Assembly (NCBI GenBank): GCA_949825025.1
Contig: OX463788.1
Coordinates: 18,846,299 to 18,910,298 of the forward strand
Reading direction: 5' to 3'
Origin: Siphlonurus alternatus
Taxonomy: Eukaryota > Arthropoda > Insecta > Ephemeroptera > Siphlonuridae
Length of the DNA stretch: 64,000 nucleotides
This document shows, one piece after another, positions 47,401 to 59,900 of this stretch. A program made the translations under genes and the position numbers. How positions within the stretch are numbered: position 1 is the stretch's first letter; the number at the start of each line of letters is the position of its first letter. The notes under the pieces are model-generated. The model was not told the DNA's origin and did no database searches. It was given only the letters and a program-made list of their open reading frames with translations.

Positions 47401-50368
47401 ATTTAATAACGAACTCAGAGCTTTTTATTTTATAGCTCTAGCACTCATATATCGTGAGATAGTAGGGAGAGAAGTGCGAAAAACAGGGACGGGCGGGCAT
47501 CATTACAATGGGTATAGCAGGTATATCGCCGCCTCTCTCCATACAAAATACATTGCAGCGGCGCCGCTCGTTCGAGTCTCACTCATCCCCTGCACTCTCT
47601 CTTTCGACAATACTATCTTAAATTTATCCAAATCATAACAATTATATAGTTATGGGATTGAGGGGGAAGGGGTAAGTAAACTTGTATACGCCATAATATT
47701 GATCATAATGATCAAGTAGGCAGCTTGTATCACTGGACTCTTTTATCTAATTTTGTATTCATTATTTTACTTATTCATATTATATATAGCCTTTGCAGTG
47801 ATCGAATCGCGTCGTCTCTTAATTTAAGGCGGATTCACATGGCGATTTTCAGCCTGCGACGCGATGCGAATAATGCGCACTTGCTGTAACATCCATTGAC
47901 GGCCATAATTGGCGATTAAAAGAAAAAGAGCATTGTAATTAACGCGATTACCGGCGAATTCGCCGCCCCATAGGATTTCACAGCTTTTACGTCAAAATCG
48001 CGTCGCATCGCCGTTGTCGCCATCTGAATCCGCCTTTATACTAACTCTTTTCTGATAAAATTCAGTAATTATGTATTGTTCCAGGCTTTATTAATTAATT
48101 ATGTGTATGCATGCCATGCATGATACAATAAACTTGCTGGTATTACATATGAAATTTGCTTTTTGAAGGAAATACTGTCAACAACATTTTATTGAATACA
48201 TCGAGATCGATGTATTAATTCTATGTATTAACTGTGTCGTTCACAAAATTATATAGTGGTAATTTGGTATATCCATGCACACAATAAATAATGCATGTAT
48301 ATATAAGCAGTATTTAGTTCTTTGAAGTAGCATTGAATATTATAGTCTTGCCTCTTGCCCAAACATTAAAACTAGTCCAACTAGAAATAATTAAGTGTCA
48401 ATCAGTCGTCATATTATATAATATGGAGCAATCACATTTTTATAATTATTTTAAAAGAATAAAGGAAAAATGTATTAATAAACACAATAAGTGTGCAGAA
48501 ATTAGTTACTTAACAAGTTAGTCTAACAAGCATGATTAGAAAGGACCAATATGACAGTATCCTAGCAGTCAGTTGCATGATATTAAGGATTATTGTCACT
48601 AGTGTAATTATTTTTATACGGTAAGAAAATATAAAATTTAGATCAGAACATAGAGAAAAAAATGACTGTTCACTTTCTGAAGTATAAAAAGTAATTATTC
48701 AGGCCCGGGTTTTGAGATATTAATTTTTTTAGTTCAAAAAGATGCATGCTGTTTTGATTTGATTTGACTAATGGCCGCCATATTTCCAATGATATGCTCA
48801 CTATTTGTATCCTTGTATCCTAAATATCTTAAAAACTAGACAGACTTTGGCTTCATTTTTTTTTGCTGAAAATTTATGTTATAATAAAAGGAGGGTACTA
48901 TAATTTTCAAAGTGATTCACCATCTCCTAAGACTAGTGACAATAATCCTTTTAATATTCATGGAACAAATATATACTGGAAAAAATATTGTAAATTATAT
49001 TATTATATATTATAGTAATATTTTAGTACCCGGTATTTTAGCAGATGTAATGACACGAGAGCAGTTAAAAATAATAGTCAACACTATAACAGCAGTATCT
49101 TTACTTCTTATATATTTATGAATCTTTTCATTATACCACCTTTTGGATTATTTCAATATTATGATAATTTTCAAATAGTATGTTAATTTCCCAAATTATT
49201 TCTTGCATTACTTATATACAAATAAAATTATTATTATTAACCTTAGAACTCGACTATCATAAATACTTTTCTGAATGTGGCTATTATATAAATTACATTG
49301 CTATTAAGTATTTGCTTACACTATATATAACATTATTATTTTATATTCATATTATATTGCAAAAAATATCAAAGCAATGCCATCTCACACCCCAGATCTA
49401 TATAATTGTTATGATTTGGATAAATTTAAGATATTATTGTCGAAAGAGAAAGTGCAGGGGATGAGTGAGAGTCGAACGAGCGGCGCCGCTGCAATGTATT
49501 TTGTATGGAGAGAGGCGGCGGTATACCTGCTATACCCATTGTAATGATGCCCGCCCGCCCCTGTTTTTCGCACTTCTCTCCCTACTATCTCACGATCTAC
49601 GAGTGCTAGAGCTATAAAATAAAAAGCTCTGAGTTTGTTATTAAATAAACCAAATTATTAGTAATAAACTCAAAATTGATATCTTGCATATTTTCGGCGT
49701 AGTTTACTTTCAAAATCATTAATGGTGGATATAAACTCACTAATTGCTAATTATTTGCATAATAAAATCAATTAGTATAGTTGAGGTATTTTTTTCCTTG
49801 TTGTGTAGTTAATAAGCTTTGCTTTGATACCTTTTGCATTGGTGTGCGATAAGTAGTTGTCGAGATAAAAAATGTTTTTTGAAATCCGGGACAAACCCGG
49901 GTTTGACCATGAAGGCCGGGGGGGACTTGACGGGACTTTTTACTGTGGGTTCATATAGGTCATAGACATATGGGCGAAGTTTCTGTTAGCAACTAATTTT
50001 GCCGACCTAATTTCAAGTCTATCCTGGACTAGTCTTAGATATGTTAAGGATGAGTCCATTATCATTACACCATGACAGTATCTAAAAAATAATAAATGTA
50101 CCTAATCTTAGCAATGGGTCTACGTAACTACTACACTAGCCGTCACATTTAACTGGGTTATGGTAGGAAGCGCTCGGGAGTCATTCGGCTCGGCCTGTGA
50201 TGTCCTCTACGTTACAAACCGGCTACCAATGACTGAGAGCGTTACAAACACAACCATAAAACCCAGTTAAATATGACGGCTAATGTAGTCTGCTCGGAAT
50301 AAATGATTGAATGAATGAAAGACAGACAAACAAATAAAGAAACAAATAAACAAACAAACAAATATAAG

Positions 50369-50459
<91 letters not shown>

Positions 50460-53400
50460 ATATTTGAGTAGCTTGAGATGATCTGAGCCAAAGAAGTTTC
50501 AAAACTATTACTATTTAGATACCAAAATTAGCAGTGTTAGCAAAAAAATTGCAACTTTTTTATTTGTGAGCTCACCATTGTCGGGTATCCCTGTAGACTG
50601 AGGCAAGCTGGGGAGAGCCATGCTTGACGCTGACGGTCCATCATGTCAGAGAAGTTGATGGGGTCTGCCTCAACCAGCAGCCCACTCCAGTTCAGATAGC
50701 GCTCCAGGAAGAGCGTGTTGGAACGGGTCTCTCCGTCCAGTGCCCCACACTCCACAAAAAAGCCTCCAGTCTGCAGAAAAAATAATTACAATGAGACCAT
50801 CAGGTTCCAACGCACATGCACAAAATTTGCCCAAAGTACTACAAATAGAGGGGTATACCTGGCCCAGGTTAGCAGATAAACCTAGGTGGATGACGCCATA
50901 TTTTAGTTAAGTTAAGTTGCCTATCTTAATCCATTCAAACTTACTATACCAACATGTTGCCCACCCATTTCTACTGCCTCATTTTATTCTTGGCTTCTAG
51001 GCCTCTACTATAAAAGCTGTTTGGGCTTTATAGCTGTTCATTTGCTCAGAAGGGCCTTACTTAAAATACTGTACTAAAATATACTAATTTAAAAGACAAG
51101 GTTAAAACTTTAATCTTACTTGCAGCAATTGCAGCTAGGTACTTTAATTCTTTTAGCTGAAGAATATTAAGACTTTATTTCATCAAATTTTGGGTACTTC
51201 TACTTACTAATTAGCTAATTACTCACTAAGTTTACGACTTGAACCTTCCAAAAGCCTAACTTATGAATTTCGCGGGCTCTTCGGTAACAGGTTTTGCCAG
51301 AACCTAGCAATCCATCCTGGCATTTACATGTGACTGAGGTAAACATGGAAGCCTTAGTCAGGATATCCGCTACAGCTTTTGTCAGTGAACCGGAAGTGCA
51401 ATGGTCCAAATACAGGGGAACCGAGTATAGCAGAAAAGTACAACCTCTGTGTGGGGGAAGCGTGATTTTTGTCCAAAATAGATACCCATCCAACTAGTAA
51501 CCAAGATTGTTAAAGTACCCAGGTTGTCTCAAAAGTGACGATTTTCTTTTCTCTCCTTTCAACTTACCAAGAGTGTGATGTTCAAGACTGCGTGACGTCA
51601 CCCCGTAACTGTAGTTTTTTAAACGCTCTTTCTTATATATAGGAACATGACATTAACAAGTGCTTATTAGTGCATTATTATTATTTCAATATAATTTTTT
51701 CGGCACTTGGAGATTTCTCTGAAAAGCTATGAAGTTTTCTCATCGTTGACATTAAATAAAAATGAGAAATTTTTATTTAATTAAATTTTAAAGACCTATT
51801 AATGTGGTACAAAAACTGAAACAGATTGTTATGCTTAGCTCTATTATTATATATTTTAAATAGTAATATCTCTGCAAAATAATTAGGGAAAATATACAAT
51901 TGAATAAAAAACAAACATATTTCTAAACAATTTTATTAAAATTATTATTATAATTATTGCAATAATATATTATAAGATAAACTATTTTTGTTTTACATAC
52001 CATTTGATGTATGCTGGGCAATCTTCGCCGATCCTTTATTTTATGCAACACTCTACAATTAGCACTGATTTTAATAATATTTAAATTAAGTATATACATA
52101 TGCATATGTTATTTTAATAATTATTATTCACAAAAATGTACAATTTTGCACAAAACTTGATGTAATCACTTTAAACTAATTGGTGATATTTCGCAAGTAA
52201 TCTACTTGCTTTGACGAACCAAACTCTACTGCTGGCTCTGTAGATTTTTTGTTTAGTTGAAGACAAGTAACAACACGTGTCGGGGTAGGTCAGGGAGAGG
52301 GGGGTGGGGGGTTTATAGCGGGGGTGGGTGGGGGTGTTCATGTTTTTGTAACGGTCGTCGGGTGACTTGGAGACCTATGGCTCGCACATTGATGCCCGCT
52401 ACCGCCGTCGGCTACGCTCTTCTTTCTTTGCTTGAGTTCGAGTTGTTTTTCCTTCTCTCTCTTTCTCTCTCTCTCATTTGCTAGCAAACCTCTCCACACT
52501 TTCGGTATATCAAAACTTGGCTGTGAAATAACGTTGTCATGTGACGTCATACATATCGCCTCGTGAATTTTTCTTTTCTTCCAGCCTGATTCTCTTGCTA
52601 CAATTTCAAAATTATTAAAGTCTATTTTATGATTATATTCTAAAGCATGATCGGCTAATTTTGATGAATCAAATTTTCTGTTCTTAATTTTTTCTTCGTG
52701 TTCTTTTAATCTTACTGCTACTGGTCTTAGCGTTTCTCCGTAGTATTTTTTCTCACATTCACATTCTATACTATAAACACAGTTCTTTATTTTTCCTTTC
52801 TCTTGTTTTGGTTTGTTATTACAAAGACGATTTTTCAGTGTATCTTTTGAGGAGAAGGCTACTCTGAGATTTAATTTTACGGCTTTTTTCTTATCTGTTC
52901 TGATACTCCAGGTACATACGGGATAGCTATTGTTGCTATTGGTTTCTCTCTTTCTAATTCTACTTTGGTTACTTTTTTCTCTTTCTTTTTTTCTTCAACT
53001 TGTTTTATTATAAAATTTGGGTATCCATTTTCTCTTAGCTGATTTTTTACTATGTTTATCTCGTTTTCTTTCTTGTGATCTTCATTACAATGTGTTTCTG
53101 CTCGTGTGAGGAGAGTATGCGCTATTGCTTTTTTTGTTGCTAGTGTATGGTTTGACTTGAAATTTAAATATTTAAATATTTTAATTATTATAAAAATAAT
53201 TATTTTTGTGAATAATAATTATTAAAATAACATATGCATATGTATATACTTAATTTAAATATTATTAAAATCAGTGCTAATTGTAGAGTGTTGCATAAAA
53301 TAAAGGATCGGCGAAGATTGCCCAGCATGCATCAAATGGTATGTAAAACAAAAATAGTTTATAATGTCTACTTCGCCTGCTAAGTTTTATTATTCGATAT

Positions 53401-56400
53401 TATAAGATATATACAATCAGCAATAATTTGTATTTTATTTGATAATAATATATAATATACAGTATAGTACACACATATACAAATTTTAATCTCAGTAAAT
53501 TTTGAAGATGCATTTTAAGTAAAAAATAGTACACATGGACACATAAATTTTTACCTAATTTTTAAAATTAATTGCACTTTACACATTTAATCATGCTTGA
53601 TAAAAAAAATTATGTAGGAAAGAATATAAGCTTAACAAAAATAAAAAATATAAATAAAATGAGTAAGTTTTCAATTAATTAACGGAAATGACATAATTGC
53701 ACAATGAAACCATTATTTTTGGTATTTTGTGATTTTTTTGGCCTATTTACGTGCAGCTGGATTACCATCCTTTTTTAAATCCCAGTTTCTCTTCTTGCCC
53801 CTTTTATTTTTACATTCTTTTTGTTTTAAATTTAGCATTTAAAAATCCCACCTGGATGAATGTTTGAAGATGTAAGAATTACATCTGGGGGGATACTAAA
53901 CCCGGAGCATTTTTCTATAGTCTTTTGTTACCCCTGGGCCTGAGCTGATAGAGAAATTCTCAGAACAGTTTCTGAGTGCAATTAAATTGTCTCCTAATAA
54001 TAATAGTTTGATGTTGTCGAGTATTTGTTTAAATTTCAATAGCACAGTATAATAATATATAATTATACAGTTCACAGAATTCATTTCTAAATTAACAGAA
54101 CGCATTACACTAATTAAAAACCTTTTAAAATCTTAATTTTTATATTTTTTCATTTCATTGTAAAGGCGATAGTGAGATTTCTCATAATTGTTTCTGAGTA
54201 TCAGTAATATTTGTGCAATATCTACTAAATGTGTTCGAGTAATTGAGTATTTGGTTTCTAATAATAAACAGCAGAGAGGATTCATTTTTAGTACATTAAG
54301 AATGCACTACATTAATAGGTCTTTAAAAACTAATTAAATTAAATAGTTTTTATTTAATAATTAATGTAAACGATGAGAAAACTTCATAGCTTTTCAGAGA
54401 AATCTTCAAGTGCCGAAAAAATTATATTTAATTATTAACAATGCACTATTAAGCACTTGTTAATGTCAAGTTTTTATATAGGAACATGCGTTTAAAAAAC
54501 TCTACAGTTACGGGGTGACATCACGCAGTCCTGAACACCTGCCGCAGTCAGATGAAAGGAGAGAATAGAAAATCGTCACTTGAGATGACCGGGGTAGTTT
54601 AAACACGTTGCCGCACTTGATGTTGTTTGACTTTGGTGATCAGTCTAGAACTTTACTGGTCAATGCACTGTGCCACCCACACTCTCATGATTTAAAAGAT
54701 TATTCTGAAGTAAATTTTGAAGACGAATTTTGAATAAAGATATACACCTGCTGATGCCTTACCTTCATCCGTGTCCCTGTTCTTGAGATAGAGAGTATGA
54801 GTATCAATATACTATTTTGGACACAAGTTTATTTCTTTAATTTATTTGACTGACAGCATCCGGTGACAATTTCTGCTCTTGCCAGTATTTAAAGGCACAA
54901 TGTTGACAGAAGCTGACGAGAGAGCTGTAAAAATATTGAGGCAGCGGCTGCCTGGCTTTTTTACTTGATCACACTCACTGAGCGTGATGTAGAAAAGCGG
55001 TAGGGGACGTGGTCTTTGTACTCTCTCCGCTCTATCTCAAGAATGGGGCCACATATGCAGGTGCGACAGGCCACAAAAGCATACATCTATATTCAAATTT
55101 TGATTTTGGAATAGGTCTTTAAGACATATGATGAGTAATTGGGAAGACATATCTACTTCTGCCTATTTTTGCATATATATCAATATGATTATGGCAAACT
55201 TGGAACTCCACCAACCTTGTTTTTGAGCAGAGCCACAATCTTTTCCGACTGACCCATGGAAGGGTCACGGGTGTAAGGCTCATGTAGATGGTATGGCGTG
55301 CCAGGGGCAGGGGGAGGCAGCAGGAAGTGATGGCGAATGTGCTCAATCAAAGACGGGTCATCTGGCTTCACTTGCTGGCTGTTCAAGTTTTGTACTGTGG
55401 CACACAAATACAAATACTACTTACGAGTTTCCATTTTTGCACACAGAGCACACAAAATAGATCTCTGTCTATAATAAATGCTATTGAAAGAAAGATCTCA
55501 GATCACCTGAGGAAGAGAGCGGTCGAGTCTGTATAATATCAGTAATAGTGACTAGCTTAAGGTCTGTCGCTATGAAAATATGCAAGTGAAATGAAAAGAG
55601 ATGTCACTACCAGTCTTTAGTAAATGATGTCCGAGATTGGGTGATTTTAATTCCAACATTTCAAAGGAAATAATAAGATTAACCGTTTTTAAATGAGCAA
55701 CAGTCATTATAATTATGTTTATCTATTTCCTAGTCTGATTAATTTGTGAATACAATAATTATATGATAAGTTATTGCAGTTAAAAAAATGCCCCTATAAC
55801 TCAGAGAGCAAAAGCTCAAGGCAAAGAAAGAAATATGAAGGGCAGCCGTGCCGTGATGAATGCTCCTGCTCTACCGTTGCGAGTGCGCCTCAACATTCCA
55901 TTGTATTTTAAATTGAATAGAAGGGAGAGTAACGGTAAATAAACAAAGATGTATTATTTTGAAAGAATTAATATTATGATTTTTAGGATAGTAAGCATCG
56001 AAACTTTTTTTTTTTTTCGATAAAAAAATAAAATATATTATTGTATTTTTTAATTCCTTTTGTTATATATAATGAATCTAACTCGAATCTAAGTAATAAT
56101 CCTAATAATTACGTAATTTTATATATTAAAATTTACTATCATTCATAATGCTGTTTCGCTTTATGTGGCTCATCATATCTAATCATATGCTTGAAATAAA
56201 AATAATTTGATAATAATTTGTTTCTGGATCCGCGCCTGATTATATTTATATATATATTAATATTTTTTTTTTTTTTACAAGGATACACCCCTAAGAGCTT
56301 ACAGCTCGCGGCGGGGTACTGGGTAGGGATATAAGGTAGGGAACGGATAGTGGCCACGGCCTGCATGCTTACGCGTCCCAGCATTCGCTGAGGTGAGACT

Positions 56401-56897
56401 GAGGGAACCGTGGAAAACCTCAGTCAGGATGGACACCTTTACTTTCTCTCAATGGACCAAAGCGATGTCCAAAGCCTGGAGAACCACACACAAGTGCATC
56501 ACTGCACTGGGTGGAAAGCGAGACGAATTTACCCCAGGGAGGGAGCAGCGTATTTTTTACTTGAAGCGGTCACCCATCCAAGTACTAACCACGCTCGACG
56601 TAGCTTGACTTCGGTGATCTAACGAGAACCGGTCAATGCACTGCACCAATAATATTATTATTAAAAAAAATAATAATAAATATTTATTTATTTATATTTA
56701 TATATATTTTATATTTTTGTAGATATGTATTATATAAATTCATATATAACTATACATATAATAATATATATATATAGTTATATAATATTATAACTATATT
56801 ATAAATGTTATAATAAATATTATAATTTTATATAATTACGGTCCAATAATTAATAATAATAATAATAATTAATTAATTTTTCTCTCAATAAAAAAAA

Positions 56898-56976
<79 letters not shown>

Positions 56977-59900
56977 GTATTTTTTTTTTATTGGAGGAAT
57001 TTAATAGCTAGAGCTAGGCCTTGTAGGAGCCATCAATTTCCGTGTGCAGACTACCAATGCTGAGCTGCATGAGCACGGCCCACGGGCCCGCCCGTGCAGA
57101 TCGGTGCTCGAGGCCGCAGAACCTAAGCCGTCTCGGCGCCCTCCCTGCTGCTGGTAAAGCTCAAGCTGACCATCCTTACTTGCCTCGCTGCTTGCTGGCG
57201 AGCAAGCTAGGTGCAGTCCCGAACAATGGGACAATGCACAGTACATCCGAGGAGAAAAAAATTCAGCAAGAGGGCTTGTGACAAAGTGGGGAAATATAGT
57301 GTGTAATTTTCTTACTTGTAAAGTCCTTAAAACATTGCTGTACAGTATCCATATAAACTTGTTCATCAGAGAATATATATATAATTAATATTATACAATT
57401 AAAAATTAAATATCCTTTAAAGTTTTGTAAAAATGTTGGAACAAAATTCTTCCAATCAGTATTTTTCGAAACGCAAACGTTGCGCCTCTGGTGGCCGGCT
57501 ACGTAGCGACAGTCCTTAAACACATATATATACTGTAGAGTTTTTCCTATACCACGCAATATTTATTATTTTTTGAAGGGACTGCGATCTCCTTTACTTA
57601 AAATTGAGTTGTACCTAACAACAAGTTGCATTATAATGAGTTTTTCTTGTAATATGAAAATCACTACAATGTGACAATTCAATATCCTATTAACATATTA
57701 TGCAAGTTATGGAAAAAAGGTAAAACAGAATCCACAAATACAGTAATCATCCAAAATTGCTTATTTTAATTTACATAGCATAAGCTGAAGAAAAAAGTAT
57801 AGACTGGTGAAGAAGAAGAATCTTATATGAAATAATGTGAGTTAATTTCACTCATAAGAGCGAAAAAAAATCCCCCTTTTTTGTGTCATCACTATATATT
57901 GTGTGAAACTGTTTTTTTGCTGTTTGGGCTCTAAACATTATGCACTTTTTCTCTACACCTATTACTTTTTTTACCCAAACATACAAACACCATAATGGTT
58001 CCTTTCCTTAAAAAATTTAATACACATTTTCCATATTAAGTAGATTTTTTGCTTAAAAAAAAAAAAAAAAAAGTAAATAATATGTAAAATTTAGAGTGTT
58101 CAGAGTGCCGCCACTATCATCAGCGTCCGAAAAGTGGTACTAATTATGCTTGCGATTGATGGGTGATAGATAGGACAGACATTATAAACTCTGGTTTGTT
58201 ACAAACATTGCAAGTAGAAGACTCTGGTGTACATAATTCTAAGGAAAGTTTTGGCATACTTAGAAAATACTTGAAATGGACAGATATAAGCAATTAATAA
58301 TTTTGTGATTGGTTATGTGTCAAAACTCCCCTATGGACTCTATAGTATAATAAAGAATAAACTTACCATCAGAATGAGAGTAGTTGAACCAGCGACGGAC
58401 AGCTTAAACATACCAAAATTATTTTATTATATTTCTATGTCACATGAAGTACTTTAAGAAGCATACACTTAACCTAGCACAAACCCATTATTTGTCTCAC
58501 TTGCAACATATAAAATTTTATATATATAAAAATAATATTCGATGTACTGTAGGTATACATAATCATCATACAATATTGTAGATATTTCTTAATTTTGTAC
58601 ACGTGTCGCCTCGGAAAATTTTCTTTTGCAGCCTTGTTAATTACCATGCCCAAAGTAAGTACAACACAGGGTATAAAGATTAACAAGGCTCTAAATGGAA
58701 ATTTCTCAATGCTGACTCTAAAAATATCTATTGCCTGGGAGTCGGAGATGTTGCCACAACGACCAAGCAAGCTCTTTGATTTTTATTATCAACTGACATC
58801 ATGATGGACAATGAAAAACAGTTTTGCCGATATTGACGAAATCTATATTAGGTCAGCTCAAGGCTTATTATAGGCATTCCTTGAGCCCCCCATAGTACAG
58901 TACATAATTATAGTTACCCTATTACATAGGACTGGTCGTTAAATGAGACATGAAAATTTGCATAGTGCATGGTAGCCAAGATACTAAAGTTTTGTTTTAG
59001 ACCCTTATAACATGAAAGTTTTGAATTTTGAAATTTTATCCCCTTCCAGGGGTGCAGCGCATCAATCTCATTTCTTGTTTATGGGATTTCAATGTTTAAA
59101 AAAAAAAGTTGCTTAAAGAAATTTAAATTTCAGGACGAAAATTCGTATCTATATAGGGGTTTAACTGGTTGATAAATTCAATGGTAAAATTAATTTGAGC
59201 AAAATTTTCACCCCCAACCATGTGGAGGTAAAAAATGACAACCCTTTGAGCGCATTCCTTTCAAATTAGATTCTTATTTGAAGCAAAGTTATCGGCAACC
59301 TTGATAACCCCCTAATTAAATTTTGCTTCAAATAGGAATCTAATGGAGTATCAGTACAAATTTTTATTGCAAAAATGGATAGAAGGTGCAAAGTTATGCA
59401 ACTCTGACTTTTTTCAGATTTGTTAGAGCCTGGGAAGTAGTGCTAAAAGGTTTTGGCGAGGTCGGGTTTGAACCCACACCCTTTTTAGGTCCTATCCTTT
59501 TATTAGGAGAGGCGTCCATAGACGTCACTTTCTCTGTACTTTCAATAATTTTTTTAAAATTAGTTCCCGGTCTCTAAAAAATCTGAAAAAAATCAGAGTA
59601 GCATAACATTGCACCCTCTATCCATTTCTGCAATAAAAAATGTTGAGGTTTATACTCCATTTAAAGGAAATGCACTCACAATTAAGGTTGTCATTTTTTA
59701 CCCCCACAAAGTTGGGGGTGAACATTTTGCACAAATTAATTTTAACAATGAATTTGTCAACCTTTTAAACCCCTAGCCACGAATTTTCAGCCTGATATTA
59801 TTTTTTTTTTTGTTTTTTTACCAGATTTCTTAAAACATGGAAATTTCATAAACGAGAAATGAGATTTGTGCGCTGCGCCCCCGGAAGAGGATGAAACTTC

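Larger units (their letters stand above)
47002..50032. mobile_element. 3.03-kb element with about 640-bp terminal inverted repeats, in intron 3
   Basis: CTAGTCCAGGATAGACTTGA at 47002 faces TCAAGTCTATCCTGGACTAG ending at 50032. The arms (47002-47650, 49410-50032) match almost throughout, including AAACCCGGGTTTGTCCCGGA and a GC-rich block at 47490-47620/49455-49600 (GGCGGCGCCGCT-like words). No transposase or other ORF. Two MITEs lie in the interior (47826-48036 and 48587-48950). The target duplication is not clear because both ends share CTAG. Confidence 0.85.
51514..54598. mobile_element. 3.09-kb TTAA-flanked element with long inverted repeats
   Basis: TTAA sits at 51510-51513 and 54599-54602. 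Ends read AGTACCCAGGTTGTCTCAA and, inverted, ACTACCCCGGTCATCTCAA. The outer inverted repeats are about 285 bp (51514-51800 and 54300-54598; shared GTGACGATTTTCT, AAAAAACT...CAGTTACGGGGTGA). A second inverted pair, 51915-52135 and 53170-53375, flanks a Penelope-type coding fragment. No transposase was found. The TTAA target resembles piggyBac, but the end sequence is not the usual CCC/GGG. Confidence 0.82.
51182..54680 (-). mobile_element. 5S rRNA-derived SINE (subfamily 1), split by a 3.09-kb insertion
   Basis: The body and tail are at 51182-51509 (GGGTACTTCTACTTACTAAT, AACCGGAAGTGCAATGGTCC). The 5S-like head is displaced to 54603-54680 (TTTGACTTTGGTGATCAG ... GGTCAATGCACTGTGCCAC). The break lies between the box C-like and box A-like parts. 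The SINE therefore pre-dates the TTAA-flanked element. Confidence 0.82.

Noticed and set aside
55395..55424. Second perfect GTAAGT donor on the minus strand just upstream of exon 2
   Set aside because: An intron from there to the exon 2 acceptor would be under 30 nt, too short to splice.
59440..59520. Possible tRNA gene on the minus strand (GGGTTCAAACCC B-box-like)
   Set aside because: The T arm can be drawn, but acceptor and D arms do not pair convincingly; kept only as a remark on the nested element.
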